A program made the position numbers and the translations under genes. DNA of 56,287 nucleotides. Source: Candidatus Merdisoma merdipullorum (lineage in GTDB: Bacteria; Bacillota; Clostridia; Lachnospirales; Lachnospiraceae). The notes under the pieces are model-generated. The model did not search any database. It was not told the DNA's origin and saw nothing but the letters and a program-made list of their open reading frames with translations. How positions within the stretch are numbered: position 1 is the stretch's first letter; the number at the start of each line of letters is the position of its first letter. The stretch lies in contig DVLE01000025.1 of assembly GCA_018715645.1 (NCBI GenBank), positions 1 through 56,287 of the forward strand, in the 5' to 3' direction. Positions 16,661 to 25,440 of the stretch are shown piece by piece.

Positions 16661-18247
16661 ATGAAACGATGGGGGAAGTTTTTCAAAAAACAGAAGGGAT
16701 TAAGGGTACTGTCTGGCCTGCTTCTGGCGGCGTCTGTGGGAATATCCGGTATTCCCTCGGAGGCCGGAACAAGAATCAAGGGGGACGACGGCACAGGACC
16801 TGTGCTGGTGCTGGGAGCGGATCTGAGCGAAGCCCAGAAAGAGGAGGTTCTCGATCTTCTCGGAATAGATTCCAGGATGCTGGCTCAGTGTAAGGTTCTC
16901 ACGGTTACGGGAGAGCAGGTAAGAGAATATCTGGAAGGCGCTTATCCGGAGGATGCGGTGGAAGAAACGGCGCTTTCCTCGATTTTGATTCGGTCGGTCC
17001 ATGAGGATGTGGGGCTTCAGGTCTCCGTTCAGAATATCGGCTGGTGTACGGCGGAAATGTATCAGAGACTTCTGAGTGAAGCCGGTCTTTTGAGCATTGA
17101 AGATGAGCGGCTTGATGTGGAAGTAAGCGTGGCTGCGCCTTCCGGGGGCAGCCAGGGGACGGCGGCTCTGGTAGGCGCTCTTTTTGCCTGCGAGGAGATA
17201 CGGGATCAGGATATTCACGAAACCACGGAGGAGCGGGCCTTAAGTCTGGCTCTGGAAGCAAAAGAAGAAGCTGTGGAGGCGGGAAGCGAGGACAGCCAGG
17301 CAGACGCCGTGGATTTGATGAAAATAGAAGGGATTGGCAGTCCGGAGTCAGGCGAGGTGAATCTGGCCACGGGACAACTGTATCTGGAGCAGACGGATTT
17401 TCCGGGAGGAGAGGAAAGCCCCATGGAATTTACCCGCTACTATCTGTCTCCGGGCCATGTCCAGGACAGGGAAGGTAATTATACCGGACTTGGAAACTAC
17501 TGGGCTCATTCGTATTTTTATTATGCGGATATTTTTCGCATGAACGTGATTATTTATTTTCCGGACGGAAGCACGCAGAACTGGTATCAGGAGTACCGCA
17601 GAGGCTGGCAGACCAGCGACGAGATTGCCTACACGCTGGAGGAAACCGGGGAGGACTTCCTGCTGACCGGGCCGGAGGGAGAGAAAGTGCTTATCGGCAG
17701 CGACGGCTGGGCGAAGGAGATTACCAGGCCCGATGAAAGCGTTGTAGAGCTTTCCTATGAGGACGGCAAGCTTTCCAGAGTGACGGAAGGGGAAAATTGG
17801 CTGGAATTTGAATTTGCTGGGGACTATATCTCGTCGGTGACGGACAGCGCGGGAAATACGGTCAGCTATGAGCAGGATAGCCTCGGAAATCTGGTCTCTA
17901 CGCAGGGGGAGGAGTCTTCCTGGCTCTATGCCTATGATGAACACAGAAACCGGTACACGGGCAGCAATCTGACGCTGATGACCGATGGGGCCGGGACGGC
18001 CCTTTTGGAGGCGAAGTTTGCGGCCGGCATCGAGGTGGGCGACGCCTGTCAGGTAAGGTCTATGAAAGCTGCCGGACAGCCGGCCTTTTCCTTTTCCTAT
18101 CGGCCTTATGACGGGATTAATATCTGTACCGAGGAGAACGGCAACTCTCTGGTCCTTATGTATGAATGGCTGGTGGGGGACGTCTACACCTGGACCTGGT
18201 ACGACGCCCAGGGAAATGTGATGCGCAGAGAGACCACCACTGACTAA
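16661..18247 (+). CDS. Secreted DUF1002 - RHS/DUF6531 fusion protein
   Basis: A 528-residue exported protein with a basic N terminus and signal peptide (to about residue 35). Residues ~45-205 match the DUF1002 pattern: VLGADLSEAQKEEVLDLLGI, then LSSILIRSV, VSVQNIGWCTAEMYQRLL and GTAALVGALFACEEI. From about 225 an RHS/DUF6531-like start follows (SGEVNLATGQLYLEQTDFPG, MEFTRYYLS, LGNYWAHSY), then YD-type repeats (DSAGNTVSYEQDSLGNLVST). It is far shorter than toxin-bearing RHS proteins and ends without a recognisable toxin domain. The ribosome binding site is weak. Its role is unknown; a surface or spore-envelope protein is possible. Confidence 0.7.
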   Translation: MKRWGKFFKKQKGLRVLSGLLLAASVGISGIPSEAGTRIKGDDGTGPVLVLGADLSEAQKEEVLDLLGIDSRMLAQCKVLTVTGEQVREYLEGAYPEDAVEETALSSILIRSVHEDVGLQVSVQNIGWCTAEMYQRLLSEAGLLSIEDERLDVEVSVAAPSGGSQGTAALVGALFACEEIRDQDIHETTEERALSLALEAKEEAVEAGSEDSQADAVDLMKIEGIGSPESGEVNLATGQLYLEQTDFPGGEESPMEFTRYYLSPGHVQDREGNYTGLGNYWAHSYFYYADIFRMNVIIYFPDGSTQNWYQEYRRGWQTSDEIAYTLEETGEDFLLTGPEGEKVLIGSDGWAKEITRPDESVVELSYEDGKLSRVTEGENWLEFEFAGDYISSVTDSAGNTVSYEQDSLGNLVSTQGEESSWLYAYDEHRNRYTGSNLTLMTDGAGTALLEAKFAAGIEVGDACQVRSMKAAGQPAFSFSYRPYDGINICTEENGNSLVLMYEWLVGDVYTWTWYDAQGNVMRRETTTD

Positions 18248-18290
18248 AGTTTTCCTTTTTTGTCCATACTAACCCCAAAGGAGGGTTTTT

Positions 18291-18722
18291 ATGGCGAAGA
18301 AAATTCTGGCCGGATGTCTGGCCGCAGTCGTTTTCATCGGTCTTGCCTGGTATGCCGGTTTTCTTCATTCGGAAAAGCTGGCGAGGAGGGAGCAGTCGGA
18401 GCTTTGGCAGGAGCTGGAGAAACTTGGAGAGCGCATTCGGATTCAGGAGGAGTCGGAAGCTGAAGCGGCGGAGGAAAAGGCGGAAGCCTCAGTGGATCCT
18501 GAGGGAGTCGTGAATGAAAATGAGCAGGAGAGTCATGAATATTATCTGGTGGAGGAGGACGGACGCGTCACCATTTACCGGATTGACGGGACGACGCTCT
18601 TTGAATATACAGGCATCACGGTAGATTCGCTTCCGGAAAAGCTGGGCGAGGAGATCTCCCAGGGAAAGCGGCTGAGCGGAGAAAAGGAGCTTTATGATTT
18701 TTTAGAAAATTATTCCAGTTAG
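18291..18722 (+). CDS. Membrane-anchored BofC-like protein
   Basis: A 143-residue protein with one N-terminal membrane helix (about 5-24), a charged coiled-coil-prone stretch (about 25-70) and a small C-terminal domain. That domain has YYLVEEDGRVTIYRIDG, ITVDSLPEKL and KELYDFLENY, and resembles the C-terminal domain of BofC. In Bacillus, BofC is an intermembrane-space sporulation regulator that restrains SpoIVB-triggered sigma-K activation. The N-terminal BofC domain is absent. AAGGAGG precedes the start. The BofC assignment is from pattern only. Confidence 0.55.
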   Translation: MAKKILAGCLAAVVFIGLAWYAGFLHSEKLARREQSELWQELEKLGERIRIQEESEAEAAEEKAEASVDPEGVVNENEQESHEYYLVEEDGRVTIYRIDGTTLFEYTGITVDSLPEKLGEEISQGKRLSGEKELYDFLENYSS

Positions 18723-18746
18723 GCGCGAAGGAGCGCAACGTAAATC

Positions 18747-18775
18747 TTGCTATTCCCGGACAAATAGTGTAAAGT
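18747..18775 (+). promoter_or_regulatory. Possible promoter of proB
   Basis: TTGCTA (18747-18752), 17 bp, TAAAGT (18770-18775), in the 124-bp gap before proB. No T-box or other structured leader is visible here. Confidence 0.4.
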
Positions 18776-18846
18776 ATAGAAAAGATGAAGGCTTGGGTAT
18801 TCCTGGCCTGAGTCAGAGACAAAACGACAAATAAGGATGACGGAAC

Positions 18847-19716
18847 ATGAAGGATAAGATACTGGACGCACAATACAGGTCGGAACTGAAAAATAAAAAA
18901 CGTATCGTGGTTAAGGTGGGAACTTCCACACTGATCCATGCTGAGACCGGAGGACTGGATCTCATCAAAGTAGAACATCTGGTGAGAGAACTCACAGATC
19001 TGCGCAACAAAGGCAAGGATGTGATTCTGGTCACGTCTGGGGCTATCGGCGTAGGCGGCAAGGCAGCCGGTCTTACGGAAAAGCCGGACAGAGTGCCCTT
19101 AAAGCAGGCGTGCGCGGCTATCGGCCAGGCCAGGCTTATGATGATTTATCAGAAGTTTTTTTCGGAATATAACCAGGTGGCGGCGCAGATTCTGATGACG
19201 CGCAATACGATGCTGAACGCGAGAAACCGCAGGAACGCCCAGAATACTTTTGAAGAGCTGCTGTCTCTGGGGGCGATCCCGATTGTAAACGCCAACGACA
19301 GTATTTCTACCTTTGAGATCCTGCACGGCGACAACGATACGCTGTCGGCTGTGGTGGCTTCTCTGGTGGGAGCGGATCTTCTGATCCTTCTTTCGGACAT
19401 CAACGGTCTTTATACGGATAATCCGAATACGAACCCAAATGCGGAATTTGTACCTTTCGTGGATACGCTGGACGATGAGCTTATGGGAATGGGAAAGGAC
19501 TCGGTAAGCAGCGTCGGAACCGGGGGAATGGCCACCAAGCTGATTGCCGCGGAGCTTGCCACCTCGGCGGGAGCCGATATGGTGATCGCGAACGGAAGAA
19601 ACATGAATGTGATTCATAAGATTATGGATGGGCAGGCCTATGGAACCTTCTTTTGTTCCAGCCAGGACGATGCCTTTGAGCTGAAAGAATTTCTGGAGGA
19701 GCATTTTCATGACTAA
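18847..19716 (+). CDS. proB: Glutamate 5-kinase (short form without PUA domain)
   Basis: This 289-residue enzyme phosphorylates glutamate at the gamma carboxyl, the first step of proline synthesis. The amino-acid kinase fold starts with VVKVGTSTL, followed by VILVTSGAIGVG, NANDSISTFEILHGDNDTLS and LLSDINGLYTDNP. The protein ends after the kinase domain and lacks the C-terminal PUA domain of the longer enzymes of Escherichia coli and Bacillus. It is grouped with proA 1.8 kb downstream, separated by three small genes. It overlaps the patatin-like gene by 8 bp. Confidence 0.95.
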   Translation: MKDKILDAQYRSELKNKKRIVVKVGTSTLIHAETGGLDLIKVEHLVRELTDLRNKGKDVILVTSGAIGVGGKAAGLTEKPDRVPLKQACAAIGQARLMMIYQKFFSEYNQVAAQILMTRNTMLNARNRRNAQNTFEELLSLGAIPIVNANDSISTFEILHGDNDTLSAVVASLVGADLLILLSDINGLYTDNPNTNPNAEFVPFVDTLDDELMGMGKDSVSSVGTGGMATKLIAAELATSAGADMVIANGRNMNVIHKIMDGQAYGTFFCSSQDDAFELKEFLEEHFHD

Positions 19717-20611
19717 AGCCGGTATGATACTGGAAGGCGGCGGAACGAGAGGGGTGTTCACCGCCGGAGTTCTGGATTATTTTATGGAACAGGGCCTATA
19801 TCTGCCCTATGTGATTGGCGTGTCGGCGGGCGCCTGCAACGCGGTGGATTACGTGTCCCGCCAGCCGGGAAGAATGAAGGTATGCACGATTGATTTTCTG
19901 GAGGCGGGAAGTTATGTGGGGCTGCGTTCCATGCTCCGGACCCACAGTCTGTTCGATATGGATCTGATCTTTGACGTATTCCCGAACAAGATCATTCCGT
20001 TTGACTATGACACGTATTTTTCGTCGGGAACCACCTGTATTCTGACGGCTACAAACTGTCTGACCGGAAAGGCGGCTTATCTGACGGAGACTTCAAATAA
20101 AGAGAGGCTTATGGCGATCTGCAGGGCGTCTTCCAGTCTGCCTGTGGTGTCCCAGATGGTCTATGTGGATGGCATCCCGATGATGGACGGAGGACTTGCG
20201 GATTCTGTTCCGATTCGTAAGGCCCTTCACGACGGCGTGAAGAAAAATATCGTAATTCTGACCAGACAGGCGGGATACCGGAAGGCTCCGGCGAAGAAAA
20301 CGCTGAAAATGGCTCAGATTATGTATTCCAGGTATCCGAACCTGGTCAGAGCTCTCAAATACAGGTATTATTATTACAATAAGACGATGGAGCTTCTGGA
20401 GGATTTGGAGCGCAGAGGTCATGTGTTTGTGATACGTCCCCAGGTGCCGGTAATCAAAAATACTGAGAACCGTGTGGAGGTTCTCACCGATTTCTACAAT
20501 CACGGCTACGAATACGCCAAAGATATTTTTGAGCAGGCGGCCTCCTATCTGCGCTGGGATCCGAAGACTGCGGAACCCACAGCTAATCCGCATAGGACTG
20601 AATTAAAATAG
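19709..20611 (+). CDS. Patatin-like phospholipase
   Basis: A 300-residue cytoplasmic or peripheral lipid hydrolase. The oxyanion loop is GGGTRG at residues 10-15, the nucleophile elbow is GVSAG with Ser39, and the dyad Asp160 lies in DGG. It resembles the bacterial RssA/YlbK-type single-domain patatins. Its substrate is unknown. The start overlaps the end of proB by 8 bp, so it is translated with the proline genes although no metabolic link is evident. Confidence 0.88.
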   Translation: MTKAGMILEGGGTRGVFTAGVLDYFMEQGLYLPYVIGVSAGACNAVDYVSRQPGRMKVCTIDFLEAGSYVGLRSMLRTHSLFDMDLIFDVFPNKIIPFDYDTYFSSGTTCILTATNCLTGKAAYLTETSNKERLMAICRASSSLPVVSQMVYVDGIPMMDGGLADSVPIRKALHDGVKKNIVILTRQAGYRKAPAKKTLKMAQIMYSRYPNLVRALKYRYYYYNKTMELLEDLERRGHVFVIRPQVPVIKNTENRVEVLTDFYNHGYEYAKDIFEQAASYLRWDPKTAEPTANPHRTELK

Positions 20612-20629
20612 CAAGGAGAAGAACCGGAT

Positions 20630-20860
20630 ATGGATGAACAGAAGATTGCCCGTATCAATGAGCTTTACCGCCGTTCCAAGGCGGAAGGTCTGACTGACGC
20701 CGAAAAGCAGGAGCAGAAGCTTCTGCGCCTTGAATATATCGAAGCGATCCGCAGTAATCTGCGCAGTCAGCTTAACAATATTGATATTGAGGAAAAGGAC
20801 GGAAGCGTCTACAATCTGGGAGAGAAATATGACATCGAAAGAAAACGCAAAGGAAACTAA
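20630..20860 (+). CDS. DUF896 family protein (YnzC-like)
   Basis: A 76-residue two-helix protein: RINELYRRSKAEGLTDAEKQ is the DUF896 signature, followed by RLEYIEAIRSNLRSQLNNI. Homologues are small, conserved in Firmicutes and of unknown biochemical role. An AAGGAGAAG sequence precedes the start. The cyclo-ligase gene begins 32 bp before its end in another frame. Confidence 0.9.
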   Translation: MDEQKIARINELYRRSKAEGLTDAEKQEQKLLRLEYIEAIRSNLRSQLNNIDIEEKDGSVYNLGEKYDIERKRKGN

Positions 20861-21452
20861 AAGCCAGGTTTTTGCCGGGGGAGCCTCCAAAGCGGCGAAG
20901 AAGGAGCTGCGCAGGGAGATCCGGAGTCTTCGGGCAGCCCATACCGACGGGGAGATCCACGCCTTAAGCCGTAAGGTTTTGGAACGGGTGACGGAACTTC
21001 CGGAATACCGGAAGGCGGATACTCTTTTTATCTATGTGGACTGCAAGCATGAGACAGAGACTGCGGACTTGATCCGAAAGGCGCTGGCGGATGGAAAAAA
21101 AGTGGCAGTGCCAAAGGTGCTTGGCCAGGATATGCGGTTTTTCTATATCAATTCTCTGGAAACTGATCTGGAGGACGGATATTTCGGAATCCGGGAGCCT
21201 TATGAGAGAAATCCGGCGGATCATGCGGCGGATTCGGAAGGAAGCCTGATGGTGATGCCGGGCGTGGCGTTTGACGAAAGCAGACATCGGATCGGCTATG
21301 GCGGAGGCTTTTACGATCGCTTCCTGGAAGCGCATCCGGGACTTCCCACGATAGCCCTTGCTTTTGAATTTCAGGTGAGGGCGGAGGTGCCGTTTGAGAG
21401 CTTTGATATTTTGCCCGGCAAAATCGTGACGGAGAAACGGGTGATTTCATAG
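20829..21452 (+). CDS. 5-Formyltetrahydrofolate cyclo-ligase
   Basis: This 207-residue enzyme converts 5-formyl-THF to 5,10-methenyl-THF with ATP. The conserved start of the fold, [15 protein letters not shown], is at about 25-39. The ATP-binding and catalytic stretch [20 protein letters not shown] lies near the C terminus. I choose ATG 20829, preceded by GGGAGAG; an ATG 99 bp upstream would read through DUF896 in another frame. The N terminus has a ~20-residue extension of low complexity. Confidence 0.9.
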   Translation: MTSKENAKETKSQVFAGGASKAAKKELRREIRSLRAAHTDGEIHALSRKVLERVTELPEYRKADTLFIYVDCKHETETADLIRKALADGKKVAVPKVLGQDMRFFYINSLETDLEDGYFGIREPYERNPADHAADSEGSLMVMPGVAFDESRHRIGYGGGFYDRFLEAHPGLPTIALAFEFQVRAEVPFESFDILPGKIVTEKRVIS

Positions 21453-21502
21453 AATACAGCGCGCAAAGCCAAAAGGCGGAGCGCGGGAACAGGAGGATAG
21501 GA

Positions 21503-22750
21503 ATGACGGCATTGGAGATCATCGGACAGAAGGCGAAGGAAGCGGAGCCAAAGCTTCGCATACTGGACAAAGCCTGTAAGGATGAGGTCCTTTTGCGCTC
21601 GGCGGATTACCTGGTGCAGGAGACTGCTTTTATTCTGAAAGCCAATGAGCAGGATATGGAGAACGGCAGAAATAAAGGGATGAAGGAAGGACTTCTGGAT
21701 CGTCTGAAGCTGACGGAGGAGCGGATCGCCGGAATGGCGGAAGGACTTCGCCAGATAGCGGCTTTGCCGGATCCCATAGGGGAGATCATTTCCGAGTGGA
21801 CGCCGGAAAACGGACTGGACATCAAAAAGGTCCGGGTGCCTCTCGGCGTGATCGGCATCATCTACGAGGCGCGGCCCAACGTGACGGCGGATGCCTTCGG
21901 TCTGTGCTTTAAGACGGGCAATCCTGTGGTTCTCCGGGGCGGAAGCGACGCCTTTTATTCCAATCAGGCTATTGTAGAGGTGCTGCAAAGGACGCTCACA
22001 GACTGCGGCTGTCCCGCGCAGGCAGTGCAGCTTCTCGCGGACACCAGCCGGGAGACGGCTTCCGCCTTTATGCGGCTGAACCAGTACATAGATGTGCTGA
22101 TTCCAAGAGGAAGCGCGGGGCTTATCGCTACCGTCGTGAACAACAGCACGATTCCCGTCATAGAGACAGGCTCCGGAAACTGTCACATCTATGTGGACGA
22201 GGATGCGGATCTTCAGATGGCGGTTGATATTGTATACAATGCCAAGACACAGCGGATCGGCGTCTGCAATGCCTGTGAATCTCTGGTGGTACACAGAAAA
22301 GTCAAGGACGCTTTTCTTCCGGCGCTGGCAGAGCGGCTTTCGGAAAAGAAGGTGGAGCTTCGCGGAGACGAGGCGGCCAGAGAGGCGGTGCCTTCCATGA
22401 CGGCGGCCACTTCGGAGGATTGGGGAACGGAATATCTGGATTATATTCTTTCTGTGAAGACGGTAGACAGCGTGGACGAGGCCATTGCTCATATCAACTG
22501 CTACAATACGGGGCATTCCGAGGCTATCATCACGGAGAACAAGGAACATGCGGAGCAGTTTTTAAGGGAAGTGGATGCGGCCGCAGTCTATGTCAATGCG
22601 TCCACCCGGTTTACGGATGGCTTTGAATTTGGCTTTGGGGCGGAGATTGGAATCAGCACCCAGAAGCTTCACGCAAGAGGTCCTATGGGACTGGAGGCCC
22701 TTACCTCTTATAAGTATGAAATCTACGGAAACGGACAGGTAAGGGGGTAG
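21503..22750 (+). CDS. proA: Gamma-glutamyl phosphate reductase
   Basis: This 415-residue NADPH-dependent aldehyde-dehydrogenase-fold enzyme reduces gamma-glutamyl phosphate to the semialdehyde in proline synthesis. [18 protein letters not shown] is the family signature, and the catalytic Cys258 lies in CNACESLVV. The C-terminal [16 protein letters not shown] is typical. AGGAGGATAGG precedes the start. It completes the pathway begun by proB in the same gene group. Confidence 0.96.
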   Translation: MTALEIIGQKAKEAEPKLRILDKACKDEVLLRSADYLVQETAFILKANEQDMENGRNKGMKEGLLDRLKLTEERIAGMAEGLRQIAALPDPIGEIISEWTPENGLDIKKVRVPLGVIGIIYEARPNVTADAFGLCFKTGNPVVLRGGSDAFYSNQAIVEVLQRTLTDCGCPAQAVQLLADTSRETASAFMRLNQYIDVLIPRGSAGLIATVVNNSTIPVIETGSGNCHIYVDEDADLQMAVDIVYNAKTQRIGVCNACESLVVHRKVKDAFLPALAERLSEKKVELRGDEAAREAVPSMTAATSEDWGTEYLDYILSVKTVDSVDEAIAHINCYNTGHSEAIITENKEHAEQFLREVDAAAVYVNASTRFTDGFEFGFGAEIGISTQKLHARGPMGLEALTSYKYEIYGNGQVRG

Positions 22751-22757
22751 ACAGTCC

Positions 22758-23324
22758 ATGAGAGTGATTGCGGGAACGGCCCGGAGCATGCCTTTAAAAT
22801 GTATCGACGGCCTGGATACGCGTCCCACGACGGATCGGATCAAAGAAACGCTGTTCAATATGCTTCAGTCGGAGATACCAGGCTGCCGGTTCCTTGATCT
22901 GTTTGGAGGGAGCGGCGGCATTGGCATCGAGGCCCTCAGCCGGGGAGCGGATTATGCGGCCTTTGCGGAGAATAACCGGAAGGCTTACGAGTGTATCATG
23001 GCGAATCTGGCTTTTACGAAGCTGGCGGACCGGGCCAGGGTTTTCTTCATGGATGCCCTGGGAGCGCTGCGTGTTTTGGAAGGTGATGCTCCCTTCGACC
23101 TGATTTTTCTTGATCCGCCTTATGGGAAGGGACTGGAAAAAGAGGTCCTTTCGTACCTTGAGGATTCCGGTCTGGCGGATGAAGATACGACGATCATCCT
23201 GGAGACGGATCTGAAAGAAGATACGGACTGGATAAGCGATTATGGATTTACCGTGAGAAAAGAAAAACGATACAAGACAAACAGACATCTATTTATAGAA
23301 CGTATGAGGGGAACGAATGATTAG
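22758..23324 (+). CDS. rsmD: 16S rRNA (guanine966-N2)-methyltransferase RsmD
   Basis: A 188-residue SAM-dependent methyltransferase acting on 16S rRNA in the 30S subunit. [12 protein letters not shown] at the N terminus, [20 protein letters not shown] for SAM binding and [11 protein letters not shown] for catalysis are diagnostic. It overlaps coaD by 8 bp, the same rsmD-coaD order as in Bacillus (ylbH-coaD). Confidence 0.94.
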   Translation: MRVIAGTARSMPLKCIDGLDTRPTTDRIKETLFNMLQSEIPGCRFLDLFGGSGGIGIEALSRGADYAAFAENNRKAYECIMANLAFTKLADRARVFFMDALGALRVLEGDAPFDLIFLDPPYGKGLEKEVLSYLEDSGLADEDTTIILETDLKEDTDWISDYGFTVRKEKRYKTNRHLFIERMRGTND

Positions 23325-23808
23325 AGCAATCTATGCAGGAAGCTTCGATCCGGTTACCAACGGCCACCTGGACGTGATCATCCGCGCGTCCAGAATCGTG
23401 GACGAGCTGGTGGTTGGAGTTTTGAACAACCGGGCAAAATCTCCGTTGTTTTCTGTGGAAGAACGTGTTAATATGTTAAAGGAAGTGACGAAGGAATATC
23501 CCAATATCAAGATCCATTCCTTCACAGGACTTCTTGTGGAATTTGCAAAAGAGTGCGAGGCTCATATTATTGTGCGGGGCTTAAGGGCGATCACGGATTT
23601 TGATTACGAGCTTCAGATGGCGCAGACCAACCGGATTATGAGTCCGGATCTGGACACACTGTTTTTGACGACCAGTCTGGAGTACGCGTATTTAAGCTCT
23701 ACGACAGTCAAGGAGGTAGCTGCCTTCGGCGGCAATATTTCCGCCTTCGTACCGCCTTACGTAGAGGAGAAGATCCAGAGCAGGATGCATGAGCTTTACG
23801 GAGTATAG
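23317..23808 (+). CDS. coaD: Phosphopantetheine adenylyltransferase
   Basis: This 163-residue enzyme transfers AMP to 4'-phosphopantetheine, the penultimate step of coenzyme A synthesis. [16 protein letters not shown] contains the nucleotide-binding (T/N)xGH motif; [20 protein letters not shown] and [11 protein letters not shown] are family hallmarks. Length is standard. Confidence 0.96.
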   Translation: MIRAIYAGSFDPVTNGHLDVIIRASRIVDELVVGVLNNRAKSPLFSVEERVNMLKEVTKEYPNIKIHSFTGLLVEFAKECEAHIIVRGLRAITDFDYELQMAQTNRIMSPDLDTLFLTTSLEYAYLSSTTVKEVAAFGGNISAFVPPYVEEKIQSRMHELYGV

Positions 23809-23880
23809 AGCCCGGAGAACGGAAAAGCAGAGGAGACAGTTCCGGGAAAGCGGGTATCAGTGAGGAAAGGAGTGCGCAGC

Positions 23881-24453
23881 ATGAGCAGCAAGATTGAGCA
23901 GATTATCGAAGAAATCGAGGAATACATCGACGGCTGCAAGCCGCAGACGCTGTCAAAGACGAACATCATCGTAAATAAGGAGGAGATCGAAGAGCTGCTT
24001 CGGGAGCTTCGCATGAAGACGCCTGAGGAGATCAAGCGGTATCAGAAGGTGCTCGCGAACAGGGACGCGATCCTGGCGGACGCTCAGGCGAAAGCAGACG
24101 CGATTATCAAGGAGGCCAATATACATACGACCGAATTGATAAACGAGCATGAGATTATGCAGCAGGCTTATGTGCAGGCCAATGAGATTATGGCGGCTGC
24201 CGAGGCGGAAGCCCAGAAGCGTCTGGACGCTGCCACGCTGGAGGCCAACAATTTCCGTATGCAGGCCATGAAATATACAGACGATATGCTGGGAAATCTT
24301 CAGAATCTGATTCGTCAGACCATGGAGGGACATGCTGCCCGCTATGAGTCTATGATGAGTTCTCTGAACAATTTCAGCGAGATTCTTGCGAATAACCGGG
24401 CGGAGCTTGCCCCGGCCCTGAATGAGCAGGAGATCAAAGATCTGGACGAGTAA
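23881..24453 (+). CDS. Coiled-coil protein of unknown function
   Basis: A 190-residue, almost wholly helical, charged protein with long heptad-rich stretches (about 50-165, rich in A, E, K and Q). Similar proteins in Clostridia are sometimes labelled ATP-synthase subunit or DivIVA-like on the basis of coiled coils, which is weak evidence. There is no signal peptide or membrane helix. The ATG at 23881 is 8 bases after AAAGGAG; a GTG 21 bp upstream lies within that ribosome site. It sits between coaD and the convergent ylbJ gene. Confidence 0.7.
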   Translation: MSSKIEQIIEEIEEYIDGCKPQTLSKTNIIVNKEEIEELLRELRMKTPEEIKRYQKVLANRDAILADAQAKADAIIKEANIHTTELINEHEIMQQAYVQANEIMAAAEAEAQKRLDAATLEANNFRMQAMKYTDDMLGNLQNLIRQTMEGHAARYESMMSSLNNFSEILANNRAELAPALNEQEIKDLDE

Positions 24454-24460
24454 AGTACGG

Positions 24461-25414
24461 TCATTTCAAAAAAAAGCGGCATACAAGCAGGGCGGATACG
24501 GTCACAAAAGCGGCTGTCAGAAGTTTTGCCTTCAGATAGGAGGATAGAGACAGACCGCTGTCCTGTATCATGCTCTGCGTTTGAGCGAACCCGGATAGTC
24601 CTCCGAAGGAGGCGCCGCCCAGGATCAGGGCAAAAGAAAGCCAGAGAGGGAGAGCGGTCCTGGCAGTCAGAGAGATCCCGTTGGTGATCTCTAAAATTCC
24701 TACAAGCGCGCAGGTCAGGGCAGGAAAAGGACAGGGAATGCCCATCAGAAGTCTTGCCAGCATAGAAAATAGGATGATATAGCAGCCGAGCTTCAATATA
24801 CTCTCCAGTCCGCTCATGATACAGGCATCTACGATTTTGAAGCTGATTTGAGATCCGGATGTCTTTTTTTCTGCGGCTAAGGACTGGAAGGAGCGGCCCC
24901 GGCGCGTCAGAAGAGCGCAAAGGACGGGAGAGCCGAAGACAAGGAGCAGGGCCGGAAGGGCCAGATCCGGACGCTTCAGACTTTTTGTCATACAGAAGCC
25001 CACGAGAAAGGCAGGGCTTACATTGTTGCAGAAGCCCAGAAGATAATCCCCTTCTTCGATACTGATATGTCCTTCCCTTACCAGATCTGCGGTTACTTTT
25101 GAGCCGGTGGGAAAGCCGCAGAGAAAGCCGGCTGCCAGACAGAAGCAGCCGTCCTTCGAGCAGCCGAAGATCCTGTGCAGGACAGGATAAAGGAAGCGTG
25201 TCAGATAAGAAACTCCATCGAGGGCGATCAATAGCCCCGAAAGGATAAAAAAGGGCAAAAGGACAGGAACCAGGGTTTCAAACCAGAGCATCAGCCCGTC
25301 TGCGGAGGCTTCCGAAGCGCGGATGGGATCGGTCAGAAGAAAAAAGAGCAGAAGGGCAGTTACCAGTACATACAGGATTTTTTTCAGGAAGGACTTTCTT
25401 TTCATCATATACAT
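24461..25414 (-). CDS. ylbJ: Sporulation integral membrane protein YlbJ
   Basis: A 317-residue polytopic membrane protein with the nucleoside-transporter/GATE-type motif. Key stretches are LVPVLLPFFILSGLLIALDG, then GFLCGFPTGSKVTADLV and LLGFCNNVSPAFLVGF. In Bacillus, YlbJ is made in the mother cell and needed for heat-resistant spores. Proximity to rsmD and coaD matches the Bacillus neighbourhood, though here it is on the opposite strand and separated by one gene. No convincing ribosome site precedes the first ATG; the next, nine bases inside, is equally possible. Confidence 0.88.
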   Translation of the reverse strand: MYMMKRKSFLKKILYVLVTALLLFFLLTDPIRASEASADGLMLWFETLVPVLLPFFILSGLLIALDGVSYLTRFLYPVLHRIFGCSKDGCFCLAAGFLCGFPTGSKVTADLVREGHISIEEGDYLLGFCNNVSPAFLVGFCMTKSLKRPDLALPALLLVFGSPVLCALLTRRGRSFQSLAAEKKTSGSQISFKIVDACIMSGLESILKLGCYIILFSMLARLLMGIPCPFPALTCALVGILEITNGISLTARTALPLWLSFALILGGASFGGLSGFAQTQSMIQDSGLSLSSYLKAKLLTAAFVTVSALLVCRFFLK

Positions 25415-25440
25415 ACTATATGAACGGCAGGAGGCAGATT

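Noticed and set aside
18723..18846. T-box or other riboswitch before proB
   Set aside because: The 124-bp gap is too short and shows no T-box sequence or stable terminator/antiterminator pair.
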